64,000 bases of DNA from Methylotenera sp. (GTDB lineage Bacteria > Pseudomonadota > Gammaproteobacteria > Burkholderiales > Methylophilaceae). The stretch is from NCBI RefSeq assembly GCF_029946165.1, contig NZ_JAQSDZ010000010.1, positions 141,131 through 205,130 of the forward strand, given 5' to 3'. Made by a program: the position numbers and the translations under genes. Positions within the stretch are counted from its first letter, which is position 1. Every line of letters begins with the position of its first letter. Below the pieces are notes generated by a model. The model worked only from the letters and a program-made list of their open reading frames with translations. It did no database searches and had not been told where the DNA came from. Shown here piece by piece: positions 18,186 to 27,420 of the stretch.

Positions 18186-18674
18186 ATGACCAACGCAGCA
18201 AACATCCTCACCCATTTTGACAACAGTGGCCAAGCGCACATGGTCGATGTTGGCGACAAAGCACACACCAAGCGAATTGCTATTGCCAGCGGAAAAATTA
18301 CCATGCAAGCCAGTACCTTAGCACTGATTAAAAGTGGTGATTCAAAAAAAGGTGATGTACTCGGCATTGCAAGAATTGCCGCGATTCAAGGCTCAAAACG
18401 CACCTCTGATTTAATTCCTCTGTGCCACCCGATTAGCTTAACAAAAGTAGCTGTCACCTTTGAAATAGACGATAAAAATACATCTGTCATATGCACTGCC
18501 ACTACAGAGACCACAGGTCAAACGGGGGTGGAAATGGAAGCGCTTGCGGCTGTAAGCGTGGGCTTACTGACGATATATGATATGTGCAAAGCTGTAGATA
18601 GAGGCATGACAATAAGCAGCATTAAGCTATTGGAAAAACATGGCGGCAAGTCTGGAGATTGGGTGGCTAAATAA
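18186..18674 (+). CDS. moaC: Cyclic pyranopterin monophosphate synthase
   Basis: A 162-residue enzyme of molybdenum cofactor synthesis. It converts the MoaA product into cyclic pyranopterin monophosphate. MoaC signatures are [27 protein letters not shown] and [21 protein letters not shown] followed by CKAVDRGM. The length is typical. It is divergent from the BepA-like gene and no other moa gene is nearby. Confidence 0.95.
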   Translation: MTNAANILTHFDNSGQAHMVDVGDKAHTKRIAIASGKITMQASTLALIKSGDSKKGDVLGIARIAAIQGSKRTSDLIPLCHPISLTKVAVTFEIDDKNTSVICTATTETTGQTGVEMEALAAVSVGLLTIYDMCKAVDRGMTISSIKLLEKHGGKSGDWVAK

Positions 18675-18715
18675 GTTTAAAAGGCTAAGCTGACGAATAC
18701 AGTCATTAGAAAATC

Positions 18716-20035
18716 ATGATAACAAAAACTATAAATCTAAAAATCATACTTAAGCGAACGCTCTATACCATTTTATCAATATTGTTACTCTTGATAACTT
18801 GGATAGCTTTCGCTATTTACCATGATGAATCACCAGATATTGGAAGAGATGAGTTTTACGCTCTTAATCCTGAAAATATACCTGACAGTCAGAATATTGC
18901 AGTTGCATTATCAGGTCTAAATGCGCCAATAGGTGCGGATGTTATTGAACACGGGCAATTTGTAATTGGCACCTATGAGCATTCGTTAAACAACTTCATC
19001 GCTAAACTAACAGTCGAAAATACAGGTGAACTGTCATTTGTAGGTGATTCAAATGAGTTTGACTGCTGGTCTGATTTTCCAGTTGAAAAAAAGAAAGGCA
19101 ACTATATTAGTGAAGATCGCGTTAAATTCTTGTTACTTCAGAACAAAGTCTTACTAGACCGTTACAGCAGCTTATTTAATATGCCAGATTGGCGCGGTAT
19201 GAGTAGTCATGGGCAAATTCATTACAGCGGTCAAACACTTATCAATTTGAATAAACTGCTTGCTGAGGAAATTAAGCTCAATATTCAAACTGGTAATTCT
19301 GAAGCGGCTTATAGCAAGTGGCTAGCAAACCATCACTTTATAAGTCATATCTTGAAGCAAGATACAACAGCAATAGAGCACGCTGTTTTTTTAGTGTTAG
19401 ACGGAATAAATTTATATTCACTAGAAAATTTACTTTTCAAATCTCCCGAAATAGGGATTAAACATTTTGAGGAACTACAAGTAGTTCTTAAACCAACCAA
19501 TATAGAAAGATATAACTTGGCTGGCATGCTCAGGGCTGATTATAATTTCTTCAACATAGAGTTTTTAAAAAAACAAAATCAAACCACTGTTTTTCATCGT
19601 GAATTTATTCGTAACAGAATTTATCGCGCGCAAGTAGACTTGTTAAATAGAGCACAAAAACCACCAGCTACATTCAGTGCAAGTAGGCATGAACTGAATG
19701 AAAAGTATGGCGAAACAACCAATATATTTGCTTATAATTGGCTAGACCCATTTAACAGCTTTCTTGCCATGAGACTAACAAGTGGCTTTGCAAAAAACTT
19801 GTATTTGATTGGTTCTATGCATGCTAAAAATGCGTTGATTAATTCACTTAACTTAAGCGTTCAAATTAAGCAGAAAAAAATATCTCCAGCAAAAATTCAG
19901 GAATTTTTAAATCAAGCAGGCAAACAATACGATTGCCCATTTACTAATCAGCCTATGCAGTTTGATGCCCAAAACAATATATTGTTTTGTGACATCCCAG
20001 AATCAAAAACTCGCGTTGCTGAGGTTAGGCTTTAA
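18716..20035 (+). CDS. Unrecognised membrane-anchored protein
   Basis: A 439-residue protein with no family recognised. One hydrophobic helix (about 14-34) near the N terminus, after several basic residues, suggests a single inner-membrane anchor with the rest in the periplasm. The remainder is polar and Asn/Lys-rich with scattered hydrophobic helices. Two cysteines close to the C terminus (CPF and CDIP) could form a disulfide. Codon use is more AT-rich than its neighbours. It begins 41 bp after moaC but shows no functional link to it. Confidence 0.7.
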   Translation: MITKTINLKIILKRTLYTILSILLLLITWIAFAIYHDESPDIGRDEFYALNPENIPDSQNIAVALSGLNAPIGADVIEHGQFVIGTYEHSLNNFIAKLTVENTGELSFVGDSNEFDCWSDFPVEKKKGNYISEDRVKFLLLQNKVLLDRYSSLFNMPDWRGMSSHGQIHYSGQTLINLNKLLAEEIKLNIQTGNSEAAYSKWLANHHFISHILKQDTTAIEHAVFLVLDGINLYSLENLLFKSPEIGIKHFEELQVVLKPTNIERYNLAGMLRADYNFFNIEFLKKQNQTTVFHREFIRNRIYRAQVDLLNRAQKPPATFSASRHELNEKYGETTNIFAYNWLDPFNSFLAMRLTSGFAKNLYLIGSMHAKNALINSLNLSVQIKQKKISPAKIQEFLNQAGKQYDCPFTNQPMQFDAQNNILFCDIPESKTRVAEVRL

Positions 20036-20074
20036 CTAAATAGCACTAGCTACAAACTTCTGGTCTATTTAACG

Positions 20075-20105
20075 TCACTAGATTCCGACTTTCGTCGGAA
20101 TGACG
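20075..20105. repeat. CGTCATTCC-type hairpin
   Basis: ATTCCGAC (20082-20089), loop TTTC, then GTCGGAAT, followed by GACG. It is the same family as the arms at 11342-11447 and the hairpin at 42109-42136. It lies just after the stop of the unrecognised gene, where it may act as an mRNA 3' end. Confidence 0.6.
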
Positions 20106-20152
20106 GGGTTTGAGATTAACTAAGCCCTCGTGAAAATCCAATGCGTTTTGAT

Positions 20153-20348
20153 CCCCTGCTTTCGCGCCTGTTCTGTTCAGCTTCATGGGAGTATTCGGCT
20201 AGCGGTTGTTTGAGCGTTAGCGAGTTTCCGATGGCCGCCCAGGAAGCTGAGCAGAACAGGAAATAAGCGGAAGGGGGTAGCCTTTTCTTTGGTTACTTTC
20301 TTTTGGCTAAGCAAAAGAAAGTAATTCGTGCGTCGCGCGAAAGCGACC
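20153..20348 (+). repeat. Multi-hairpin dispersed repeat, copy A
   Basis: Nested stems are visible. Outer arms are 20153-20165 with 20267-20277. Inner 23-nt arms are 20167-20189 with 20238-20260. The core CGGCTA (20196-20201) pairs with TGGCCG (20232-20237). A second hairpin is TTACTTTCTTTTG (20293-20305) with CAAAAGAAAGTAA (20312-20324). A third is GTCGC with GCGAC (20332-20347). Copy B (48027-48232) has the same plan in the same orientation, and copy C (47751-47960) is inverted and more diverged. No open frame is conserved. It fills most of the 340-bp gap between 20036 and 20375. Confidence 0.8.
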
Positions 20349-20375
20349 TATTACAAGACTCAAGAACGCGCCCTG

Positions 20376-21458
20376 CTAATAACTACAATGGTAAGGCTCG
20401 GCATCTATCATCGGTTTTTCACCTAACATTAACGCCGTCACTAATTTCGCACTGGCTGGTGCCATGGTTAATCCGTATCTAAAATGACCAGTATTCAGGT
20501 AAAGATTTTCGATGGTTGGATGCGCTGAAATAGTCGGCAAGTTTTCTGGAGTACCTGGGCGTAAGCCACTCCAGTGTTTGAGTATGGCTTGATTCTTTAG
20601 TGCTGGCATAATGGCTTCGGCTTTTGCGCTAATCTCATTGCGTACTTCTTGCGTCACGGAGGTGTCGAAACCGACATCTTCTAAAGTGCTGCCAGCTAAT
20701 AAATAGCCATCGCGACGTGGAATCATGTAGAAGCCTTCTCGATAGACAATTTGCTCAAGGTTTTTTTCTGGTTTATACAGCAGAATTTGCCCACGCATCG
20801 GTTTGATATTCAATTTTGCGCTAGTTTCTTTTAATAAATCAAAGCTCCACGCGCCTGATGTGACTATAAATTGATCTGCGCTGATAGTTTTGCCATCAAT
20901 CGTTTGCCACTCATTTAACTTTTGCGTTTCTTTTAGCGGCACAAGTTCGGTGTGTTCTAGCATGGTGACTTTGTTTTGCTCTAACCATTTACGCATGGCT
21001 TGCATAAAGTATGGCGGGCGAATTTGGCATACAGTAGGTAACCATAACGCATCTTCGCCACTGAGCGATTGCACGCCAAATGCAGATGCTTTAACGGCTT
21101 GGGCTGGTACTTGGTTGTTAGCGCACCATGCAGTTGCTGCTTGGGTATCGAAGTTTGGCAGTAGCAGAAAGCCTGACTGCTCAAAGTCGGTATCAATGCC
21201 TGTTTCGCGCAATAAGCGTTGGCAAATTTCTGCATAAGACTTCGCCCCATAATTGGTAAGCGTATTTACAGCTTCAGAATAAAGCCAAGGCAAGAGCGGA
21301 AAAACAATGCCGCCGCCCGCCCAAGATGATTCACCAGATGTCTGGCTGGCGATTTGGTTCCGCTCTACGATAGTGACTTTGCAGCCACGACCGACCAACT
21401 CCATCGCGGTCATACAGCCAACAATACCACCACCTACAATTACTACATGTTTTGTCAT
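20376..21458 (-). CDS. thiO: Glycine oxidase / FAD-dependent amino acid oxidase ThiO
   Basis: A 360-residue DAO-family flavoenzyme. ThiO oxidises glycine to iminoglycine for thiazole formation in thiamine synthesis. The N terminus has VVIVGGGIVGCMTAMELVGR, then SSWAGGGIVFPLLPW. Near the C terminus are HWSGLRPGTPENLP and NTGHFRYGLTMAPASA, typical of ThiO. It starts 9 bp after the Kef-type antiporter gene on the same strand. The other thi genes are not in the window, so another DAO specificity is possible. Confidence 0.85.
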   Translation of the reverse strand: MTKHVVIVGGGIVGCMTAMELVGRGCKVTIVERNQIASQTSGESSWAGGGIVFPLLPWLYSEAVNTLTNYGAKSYAEICQRLLRETGIDTDFEQSGFLLLPNFDTQAATAWCANNQVPAQAVKASAFGVQSLSGEDALWLPTVCQIRPPYFMQAMRKWLEQNKVTMLEHTELVPLKETQKLNEWQTIDGKTISADQFIVTSGAWSFDLLKETSAKLNIKPMRGQILLYKPEKNLEQIVYREGFYMIPRRDGYLLAGSTLEDVGFDTSVTQEVRNEISAKAEAIMPALKNQAILKHWSGLRPGTPENLPTISAHPTIENLYLNTGHFRYGLTMAPASAKLVTALMLGEKPMIDAEPYHCSY

Positions 21459-21467
21459 AATTCCTGC

Positions 21468-23456
21468 TTATTTATTAGCTACTCGCCCTATTAACAAAGC
21501 ATTCTGTGCGTTAGTTAAACCTGTTGGCTGACCAAGCAGAACGATCACATCGCCTTCTGCCAAGATGCTTTGCTCGCTAAGCTGAGAGCCATTTGAGTTT
21601 GGGCGACGTATAGATTTCACTTCTACCTCAAAATTTTCCAGATGCATATCAGCCAAGTTTCTACCAATGGCAAATGTACCTGGTGAAATAATTACAGAAT
21701 GCAGCCGCACTTGTTGATTGTCTAACCCCTCATTTTCCACATCTGAAATACCGTGGAAGTAACCTTTAAATAATTTGTAGCGTTCTTCGCGGAAAATACG
21801 AATGCGCTTCACCACGCGATTTAATGGCACACCGAGTAGCATGAGCGCATGCGAAGCTAGCATTAAACTACCTTCTAAAATCTCAGGTACCACTTCAGCG
21901 GCACCAGCCGCTCTTAGCGTTTCCATATTGGTATCGTCCACTGTACGGACGATGACTGGTAATTGTGGGTAATTTTCTTGTACGATATGCAGAATCTTCA
22001 TAGCGGCACGATTATCCGCATAACTAATCACCAAGGCTTTAGCTCGCGCACCGCCTGCCGCTTCTAATACAACGCGTCGCGCTGCATCCCCAAACATTAC
22101 ATTCTCCCCTGCGGTTGCCGCCTCCAGCACCCGAGCAGGATCAATATCTAAAGCAATATATGGGATGGCTTCTTCTCTTAAAAAGCGGGCAAGATACTGG
22201 CCACTCCGTCCATAGCCGCAAATAATCACGTGGTTATGTAAGTGCTTACCCGCATCATCAATATCCTGCACAACTTGCCCGCTATTGCGGCTATAGCTTT
22301 GCACCAACTTTCTGGCAATACGACCATTAAACTGAATAAGAAACGGCGCAATCACCATAGAAAGTAAGGAGGCAGCAAGTACCACTTGCAACGCTGGGCC
22401 ACCGATAAGTTTTTGCTCTACACCTAGCGCCAAAATAACAAAACTAAATTCACCTGCCTGGGCAAGAATCAAACCAGTGCGAATCGCTACACCATTTTCG
22501 TACTTCACCAGTCTAACAACCAAAGTAACGATTGCGGCTTTGAGCATTATAAGTGCGATTAACACCAATAAAATCGCGCCAATATGATGGGATATTTGTT
22601 GCACATCTAGCAGCATGCCAACGCTGATAAAAAACAATCCTAAAAAGATGTCGCGGAACGCTGAAATGTCAGACTCCACTTGGTATCTAAATTTGGTTTC
22701 TGAAATTAACATCCCTGCGATAAAGGCCCCTAGGGCATAAGATAAACCCGCGAGCTTAGTCGCATACGCCAACAACAATGTGACCATTAATACGTTCATT
22801 ACAAACAGTTCGCGTGAACGTTGACTAGCAACCAAATTAAACCACGGGTTAATTAACCATTTACCGATAGTAAATAAGAACAACAGCATGGCCGCCGCTT
22901 TTAACATCGCCAAACCAAGTACGTCTGTTAGATTAGTACCCGCCACGCCTAAAGCAGGAATAAGCACCAGAACTGGCACCACGGCAATGTCTTGAAATAG
23001 GAGTACGCCTATACTCAAGCGCCCATGACGTGAGTTTAAATCAACGCGTTCAGCTAAAATCTTTGAAACAATCGCCGTAGAAGACATAGTGATAGCCGCG
23101 CCCACAACAAATGCCGCAGACCAATCTAATCCCGCTAACTTGGCGATGCACATCACTACACCCAGTGTAATGAAAACTTGCGACCCACCTAAGCCGAGCA
23201 CTTTCTTACGCATGGCATAAAGTTGAGGCAAGCTAAATTCAAGGCCGATACTGAACATTAGAAACACAATGCCGAACTCTGCAAACTCGCGATTAGCTTC
23301 GCTTTCTGTAAGTAAGCCAGAGGTATGCGGGCCAAGCATCACACCGACTAAGAAATAAGCCAACATCGCTGGCAAGCGCAGCCTGCGGAACAAGGCAACG
23401 GCTAATACAGCGCTGACAAGCAGAATTAAAATTAATGGTAAAGTTTCGTTCATCAT
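21468..23456 (-). CDS. Kef-type monovalent cation:proton antiporter (CPA2)
   Basis: A 662-residue protein. An N-terminal Na+/H+ exchanger domain with about 12 hydrophobic segments (1-375) is followed by a TrkA-N nucleotide-binding domain (about 405-520, motif VIICGYGRSGQYLARFL) and a TrkA-C domain (about 575-655). KefB/KefC-type systems release K+ under electrophile stress with glutathione control, but many CPA2 proteins of this layout are not glutathione-gated. The gene is divergent from kdsD. Confidence 0.88.
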   Translation of the reverse strand: MMNETLPLILILLVSAVLAVALFRRLRLPAMLAYFLVGVMLGPHTSGLLTESEANREFAEFGIVFLMFSIGLEFSLPQLYAMRKKVLGLGGSQVFITLGVVMCIAKLAGLDWSAAFVVGAAITMSSTAIVSKILAERVDLNSRHGRLSIGVLLFQDIAVVPVLVLIPALGVAGTNLTDVLGLAMLKAAAMLLFLFTIGKWLINPWFNLVASQRSRELFVMNVLMVTLLLAYATKLAGLSYALGAFIAGMLISETKFRYQVESDISAFRDIFLGLFFISVGMLLDVQQISHHIGAILLVLIALIMLKAAIVTLVVRLVKYENGVAIRTGLILAQAGEFSFVILALGVEQKLIGGPALQVVLAASLLSMVIAPFLIQFNGRIARKLVQSYSRNSGQVVQDIDDAGKHLHNHVIICGYGRSGQYLARFLREEAIPYIALDIDPARVLEAATAGENVMFGDAARRVVLEAAGGARAKALVISYADNRAAMKILHIVQENYPQLPVIVRTVDDTNMETLRAAGAAEVVPEILEGSLMLASHALMLLGVPLNRVVKRIRIFREERYKLFKGYFHGISDVENEGLDNQQVRLHSVIISPGTFAIGRNLADMHLENFEVEVKSIRRPNSNGSQLSEQSILAEGDVIVLLGQPTGLTNAQNALLIGRVANK

Positions 23457-23521
23457 GAGCTATAAATTGTAACTAGATATCAGTTAAGTTCTTTTGTTTT
23501 TTGTCAATTAAGTAGATACTA

Positions 23522-23588
23522 AAAAACCAGCTAGCAAAATCACATTAGCAAAATGTGTGCCTAAAACAATAGTATTTTGCTGGTTTTT
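23522..23588. repeat. Inverted repeat between the Kef-type gene and kdsD
   Basis: AAAAACCAGC (23522-23531) pairs with GCTGGTTTTT (23579-23588). Inside are near-repeats of TAGCAAAAT. It lies in the 249-bp divergent promoter region and could be an operator pair or mobile debris. Confidence 0.4.
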
Positions 23589-23705
23589 GCAAAAATGTCA
23601 TTTTTGAAGCTTATTTAGGCTTTATGTGTGACGATTTCCCTTTTATACTAACCGATAATTATGTCAATTTTCGAAAAATGCTATTAATTATGCAGCTTAA
23701 AATAA

Positions 23706-24710
23706 ATGTCAGCACAAAGTAACCTATCAAAATCTGCAACTACTGAGCAAAACACACTAGCGCTGGCCCGTGATGTACTGCTATTAGAAGCCAGTGAAAT
23801 CAATGCACTTGCTTTGAGGCTGGATGGACAATTTACGGATGCAGTCGCACTTATTCTACAATGCAAAGGACGCGTTGTAGTAAGTGGCATGGGCAAATCT
23901 GGCCATATTGGCGGCAAAATAGCCTCGACATTAGCTAGTACTGGTACGCCAGCATTTTTTATGCATCCTGCAGAAGCCAGCCATGGCGATTTAGGCATGA
24001 TTACCACGGGCGACATTGTGATTGCGCTGTCAAATTCCGGTGAGAGCGATGAAATTCTCGCCATTGTGCCGCCGCTCAAAAGGTTAGGCGCAAGCATTAT
24101 AGCTATTACAGGTAATGATTCATCCACTTTAGCAAAAGCCGCGGATATTCATTTAAGCGCACATGTCGCGAAAGAAGCTTGCCCACTTGGATTAGCGCCA
24201 ACTTCGAGCACAACGGTTGCTCTGGCTTTAGGTGATGCGCTGGCGCTGTGCGTACTCGATCAGCGTGACTTTACCGCGGAAGATTTCGCGCGCTCTCACC
24301 CGGGCGGTAGCCTTGGTCGACGTTTACTAATTCATGTAAGTGACTTAATGCGCACTGGCGAACAAATTCCAAAAGTTGCTATCAATGCCAATCTTTCTGA
24401 TGGTTTGTTAGAAATGACACGCAAGGGCTTAGGGCTTACCGCAATTGTTGATAGCATCAATATGCCGATTGGTATTTTTACCGATGGTGATTTACGCCGA
24501 GCGTTTGAGCAAAAGGTAGATGTTGCTATTTCTGGTATTAAAGACGTGATGCATCAAAATCCATTTACCATTCATCAAAGTAAATTAGCCATTGAAGCCG
24601 TTGAGATGATGGAGCAACGTAAAATCAACGCGTTGTTAGTTATTGATGATGCAGGCGTTTTAGTTGGTGCATTAAACATGCATGATCTTTTATTAGCGAA
24701 AGTAGTTTAA
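23706..24710 (+). CDS. kdsD: D-arabinose 5-phosphate isomerase (KpsF/GutQ family)
   Basis: A 334-residue isomerase that makes arabinose 5-phosphate from ribulose 5-phosphate for Kdo in lipopolysaccharide. An SIS domain (about 45-180) has VVSGMGKSGHIGGKIASTLA and HPAEASHGDLGM, with the expected Ser/Glu/His set. A CBS pair (about 215-330) follows. It opens the kdsD-kdsC-lptC-lptA-lptB-rpoN block, with kdsC only 5 bp away. Confidence 0.95.
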   Translation: MSAQSNLSKSATTEQNTLALARDVLLLEASEINALALRLDGQFTDAVALILQCKGRVVVSGMGKSGHIGGKIASTLASTGTPAFFMHPAEASHGDLGMITTGDIVIALSNSGESDEILAIVPPLKRLGASIIAITGNDSSTLAKAADIHLSAHVAKEACPLGLAPTSSTTVALALGDALALCVLDQRDFTAEDFARSHPGGSLGRRLLIHVSDLMRTGEQIPKVAINANLSDGLLEMTRKGLGLTAIVDSINMPIGIFTDGDLRRAFEQKVDVAISGIKDVMHQNPFTIHQSKLAIEAVEMMEQRKINALLVIDDAGVLVGALNMHDLLLAKVV

Positions 24711-24715
24711 GTGTA

Positions 24716-25276
24716 ATGAACATAAAGACGTTAAATACTGAGTTGCTGGCTCGTTTCAAAAATATTAAGTTATTAGTGCTTGATGTCGATGGTGTGATGA
24801 CCAACGGCGGTCTGACCATAGGTGATGATGGTCAAGAATATAAGACTTTTCATGCGCATGACGGGCTTGGCATGAAGTTGCTTAAAGCCACAGGCGTTGA
24901 AATGGCGATTATTACAGGACGTACCTCCAACGTAGTAAAAAAACGTGCTGAAAGTACTGGCGTTGCGCATTTCTACCAAGGTGCAGAAGATAAATTAGCG
25001 GCGTTTAACGACTTAATGAGTAAAAGCGGTTTGCAAGCAAACCAATGTGCATTTATGGGCGATGATGTGGTGGATTTACCACCTATGCTTAAATGCGGCC
25101 TTGCACTTGCCGTACCAGATTCACCAGCTTTAGTACTGAAATATGCCCATTATGTCACCGCTAAATCAGGGGGTCACGGGGCGGTGCGTGAGGTTTGCGA
25201 ACTCATTATGCAGGCGCAAGGTACGTTTGATTCACAAATGGCACAATTTTTAACGCAAGCAAGTATCTCCAACTAA
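24716..25276 (+). CDS. kdsC: 3-deoxy-D-manno-octulosonate 8-phosphate phosphatase
   Basis: A 186-residue HAD phosphatase that dephosphorylates Kdo-8-phosphate. Motif I is LLVLDVDGVMTNGGL (about 19-33), with the nucleophile and acid aspartates spaced DxD. Motif II is AIITGRTS and motif IV is FMGDDVVDLP. There is no cap domain, as usual for tetrameric KdsC. Its TAA overlaps the lptC ATG by one base, so the two are coupled. Confidence 0.95.
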   Translation: MNIKTLNTELLARFKNIKLLVLDVDGVMTNGGLTIGDDGQEYKTFHAHDGLGMKLLKATGVEMAIITGRTSNVVKKRAESTGVAHFYQGAEDKLAAFNDLMSKSGLQANQCAFMGDDVVDLPPMLKCGLALAVPDSPALVLKYAHYVTAKSGGHGAVREVCELIMQAQGTFDSQMAQFLTQASISN

Positions 25277-26007
25277 TGAGCTTGAGTAAACGTTCGGCAA
25301 TTATTTTCCCGATAGTGATATTGTCGGTACTGGCATTGATTACCGCGTGGATTAATTATACGGTACAACCGCCACAAGCAAAGCTAGATGGTAGCAGCAG
25401 GCATGACCCAGATTATATCGTGAGTAATTTTGTGACTTCTCAAACCGATGTAAACGGTAAGTTGCGGTATAAACTAGCCGCAGCGGAAATGAGACATTTT
25501 CCTGATAATGACAGCACAGATTTACAGCGCCCTCGTTATACACAATTTAGTCTTGACAAGCCTTATACGCAAGTTGAGGCGTTACGTGGTTATGTTGCAA
25601 GCGATGGTGAACGAGTGCAGCTAGTTGAAAAAGTTAAAATTACTCGCCAAGCATTTGCTGGTAAAGGTGAAATGACGGTTGAAACAGAGTATCTTAACAT
25701 TCTGCCCAATCAAGATTTAGTGCAAACCGATAAGCCAGTCGTAATAAAACAAGCGCCTAAAACTGTTATTTACGCCACGGGGATGGTGTATGAAAAGAAT
25801 ATCCGCACCATGACCCTATTGCATAAAGTACGTGCGCATTACGAAAAGCCGGCGACAATAAGCCAGAATGCTGCGGTACCAGAAGAAACGAAAATACCAC
25901 AAAGTGAATTATCGCCACCAAGCGAAGAAAATAAAAAGACTACAAAAGCCACTGAAACTGCTAAGCAAAAGGCAGGTTCACCATTACAAAAATCTAATAC
26001 GAATTAA
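25276..26007 (+). CDS. lptC: LPS export ABC transporter periplasmic protein LptC
   Basis: A 243-residue bitopic protein: one N-terminal transmembrane helix (about 8-26), then a beta-jellyroll domain (about 45-190) that accepts LPS from LptB2FG and passes it to LptA. Features such as YIVSNFVTSQTDVNGKLRYK and the TDKPVVI strand match the family. It is longer than E. coli LptC (191) because of a charged Lys/Glu/Thr-rich tail (about 195-243). It lies between kdsC and lptA. Confidence 0.88.
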   Translation: MSLSKRSAIIFPIVILSVLALITAWINYTVQPPQAKLDGSSRHDPDYIVSNFVTSQTDVNGKLRYKLAAAEMRHFPDNDSTDLQRPRYTQFSLDKPYTQVEALRGYVASDGERVQLVEKVKITRQAFAGKGEMTVETEYLNILPNQDLVQTDKPVVIKQAPKTVIYATGMVYEKNIRTMTLLHKVRAHYEKPATISQNAAVPEETKIPQSELSPPSEENKKTTKATETAKQKAGSPLQKSNTN

Positions 26008-26028
26008 TGTACGAATTTGGGAGAAGCC

Positions 26029-26628
26029 ATGATTAAAAAATTAACCAACAGACAGCATCACTTAATAATAAACTATGTTTTTCTAAGCTTAGCTTTGTTA
26101 AGCTGTTCCAACTTAGCGTTAGCTGAGTCGGCAGATAGAAATAAGCCAATTGATTTGGAAGCCGACTCCGTCAAAGTAGATGATGCCAAACAAATCAGCA
26201 CTTATTCAGGTAATGTGATATTGACACAAGGCACTTTGATTATTCATGCGGATAAACTTATCGTGCGTGAGGACAGTGCGGGCTTTCAACACAGTACCTC
26301 ATTGGGCAATCCAACGACATTTAAACAAAAGCGTGAAGGTAAGAACGAGTATATGGAAGGTAGCGCCCAACGTATTGAATATGATGGTCGCATGGATAAA
26401 ATACAGTTATATACCAAAGCTTGGGTAAAACGTGGCGAGGATATTGTGCATGGTGACTACATCAGCTATGACGCTAATGCTGAATATGCTGAAGTCTTGG
26501 GCGGCACAAAAACAGTAGATGGAAAAACCACTAATGGCCGAGTGCACGCTATTATTCAACCAAAAAACAAAAAAACAACCGAGCCAGTTATTGATAATGC
26601 AAAGCCTGCTACTAAGCCAAGCAATTAA
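26029..26628 (+). CDS. lptA: LPS transport periplasmic bridge protein LptA
   Basis: A 199-residue protein with a signal peptide (about 1-32, ending LALA) and an OstA-type jellyroll: IDLEADSVKVDDAKQISTY, then GNVILTQGTLIIHADKL. LptA oligomers form the periplasmic bridge for LPS. The ATG at 26029 is chosen because GGGAGAA lies just upstream; a TTG at 26017 would overlap that ribosome-binding site. A Lys/Pro-rich tail ends the protein. It lies between lptC and lptB. Confidence 0.92.
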   Translation: MIKKLTNRQHHLIINYVFLSLALLSCSNLALAESADRNKPIDLEADSVKVDDAKQISTYSGNVILTQGTLIIHADKLIVREDSAGFQHSTSLGNPTTFKQKREGKNEYMEGSAQRIEYDGRMDKIQLYTKAWVKRGEDIVHGDYISYDANAEYAEVLGGTKTVDGKTTNGRVHAIIQPKNKKTTEPVIDNAKPATKPSN

Positions 26629-26697
26629 CTACTGGCAATCCAAATGCTCAATCAAGTCATTGAGAAATATTAGATTATAGCTATTGTGAGTAAGCAA

Positions 26698-27420
26698 ATG
26701 AGTGAACTGGTTGTAGAAAATTTACGTAAATCGTACAAAACGCGTACCGTCGTGCAGGATATCTCCTTGAGCGTCAAAAGTGGCGAGGTCGTGGGTTTAC
26801 TTGGTCCAAATGGCGCAGGTAAAACTACCAGTTTTTACATGATAGTTGGCTTAGTAGCTCTAGATGATGGCCGCATCCTACTCGATGGCAAAGATTTAAG
26901 TCGCATGCCTATTCACATGCGCGCAAGAATGGGTTTGTCTTATTTGCCGCAAGAGCCTTCTATTTTTCGTAAACTCACCGTCTCTGAAAACATTCTTGCT
27001 GTATTAGAGTTGCAAGAGATGTCAGAAGATGACATGAACGAGAAATTAGAATCGTTACTTGAAGAGTTACATATTTCGCATATTCGTGACAGCGCTGCGG
27101 TGAGTTTATCTGGTGGTGAGCGACGCCGGGTTGAAATTGCACGCTGTTTAGCCTCTAACCCAAGCTTTATTTTGTTAGATGAACCATTTGCAGGGATTGA
27201 CCCAATTGCTGTAATTGATATTCAAAAAATCATTCGCTTTTTGACGGCGCGCAATATCGGCGTGTTAATAACTGACCATAATGTGCGTGAAACCTTAGGC
27301 ATTTGCGACCGTGCTTATATTGTTAATCAAGGTCATGTATTCGCATCAGGCCATCCCAACGAAATTGTTGAAAATGAAAGAGTGCGCGAAGTGTATCTAG
27401 GTAAAGATTTCCGTCTATGA
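26698..27420 (+). CDS. lptB: LPS export ABC transporter ATP-binding protein LptB
   Basis: A 240-residue ATPase that powers LPS extraction from the inner membrane. It shows Walker [10 protein letters not shown], the Q-loop LPQEPSIF, signature [15 protein letters not shown], Walker [14 protein letters not shown] and the switch His in LITDHNV. The ATG at 26698 gives the usual family start ([13 protein letters not shown]); a GTG 12 bases upstream is possible. Its last four bases overlap rpoN (ATGA). Confidence 0.95.
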   Translation: MSELVVENLRKSYKTRTVVQDISLSVKSGEVVGLLGPNGAGKTTSFYMIVGLVALDDGRILLDGKDLSRMPIHMRARMGLSYLPQEPSIFRKLTVSENILAVLELQEMSEDDMNEKLESLLEELHISHIRDSAAVSLSGGERRRVEIARCLASNPSFILLDEPFAGIDPIAVIDIQKIIRFLTARNIGVLITDHNVRETLGICDRAYIVNQGHVFASGHPNEIVENERVREVYLGKDFRL

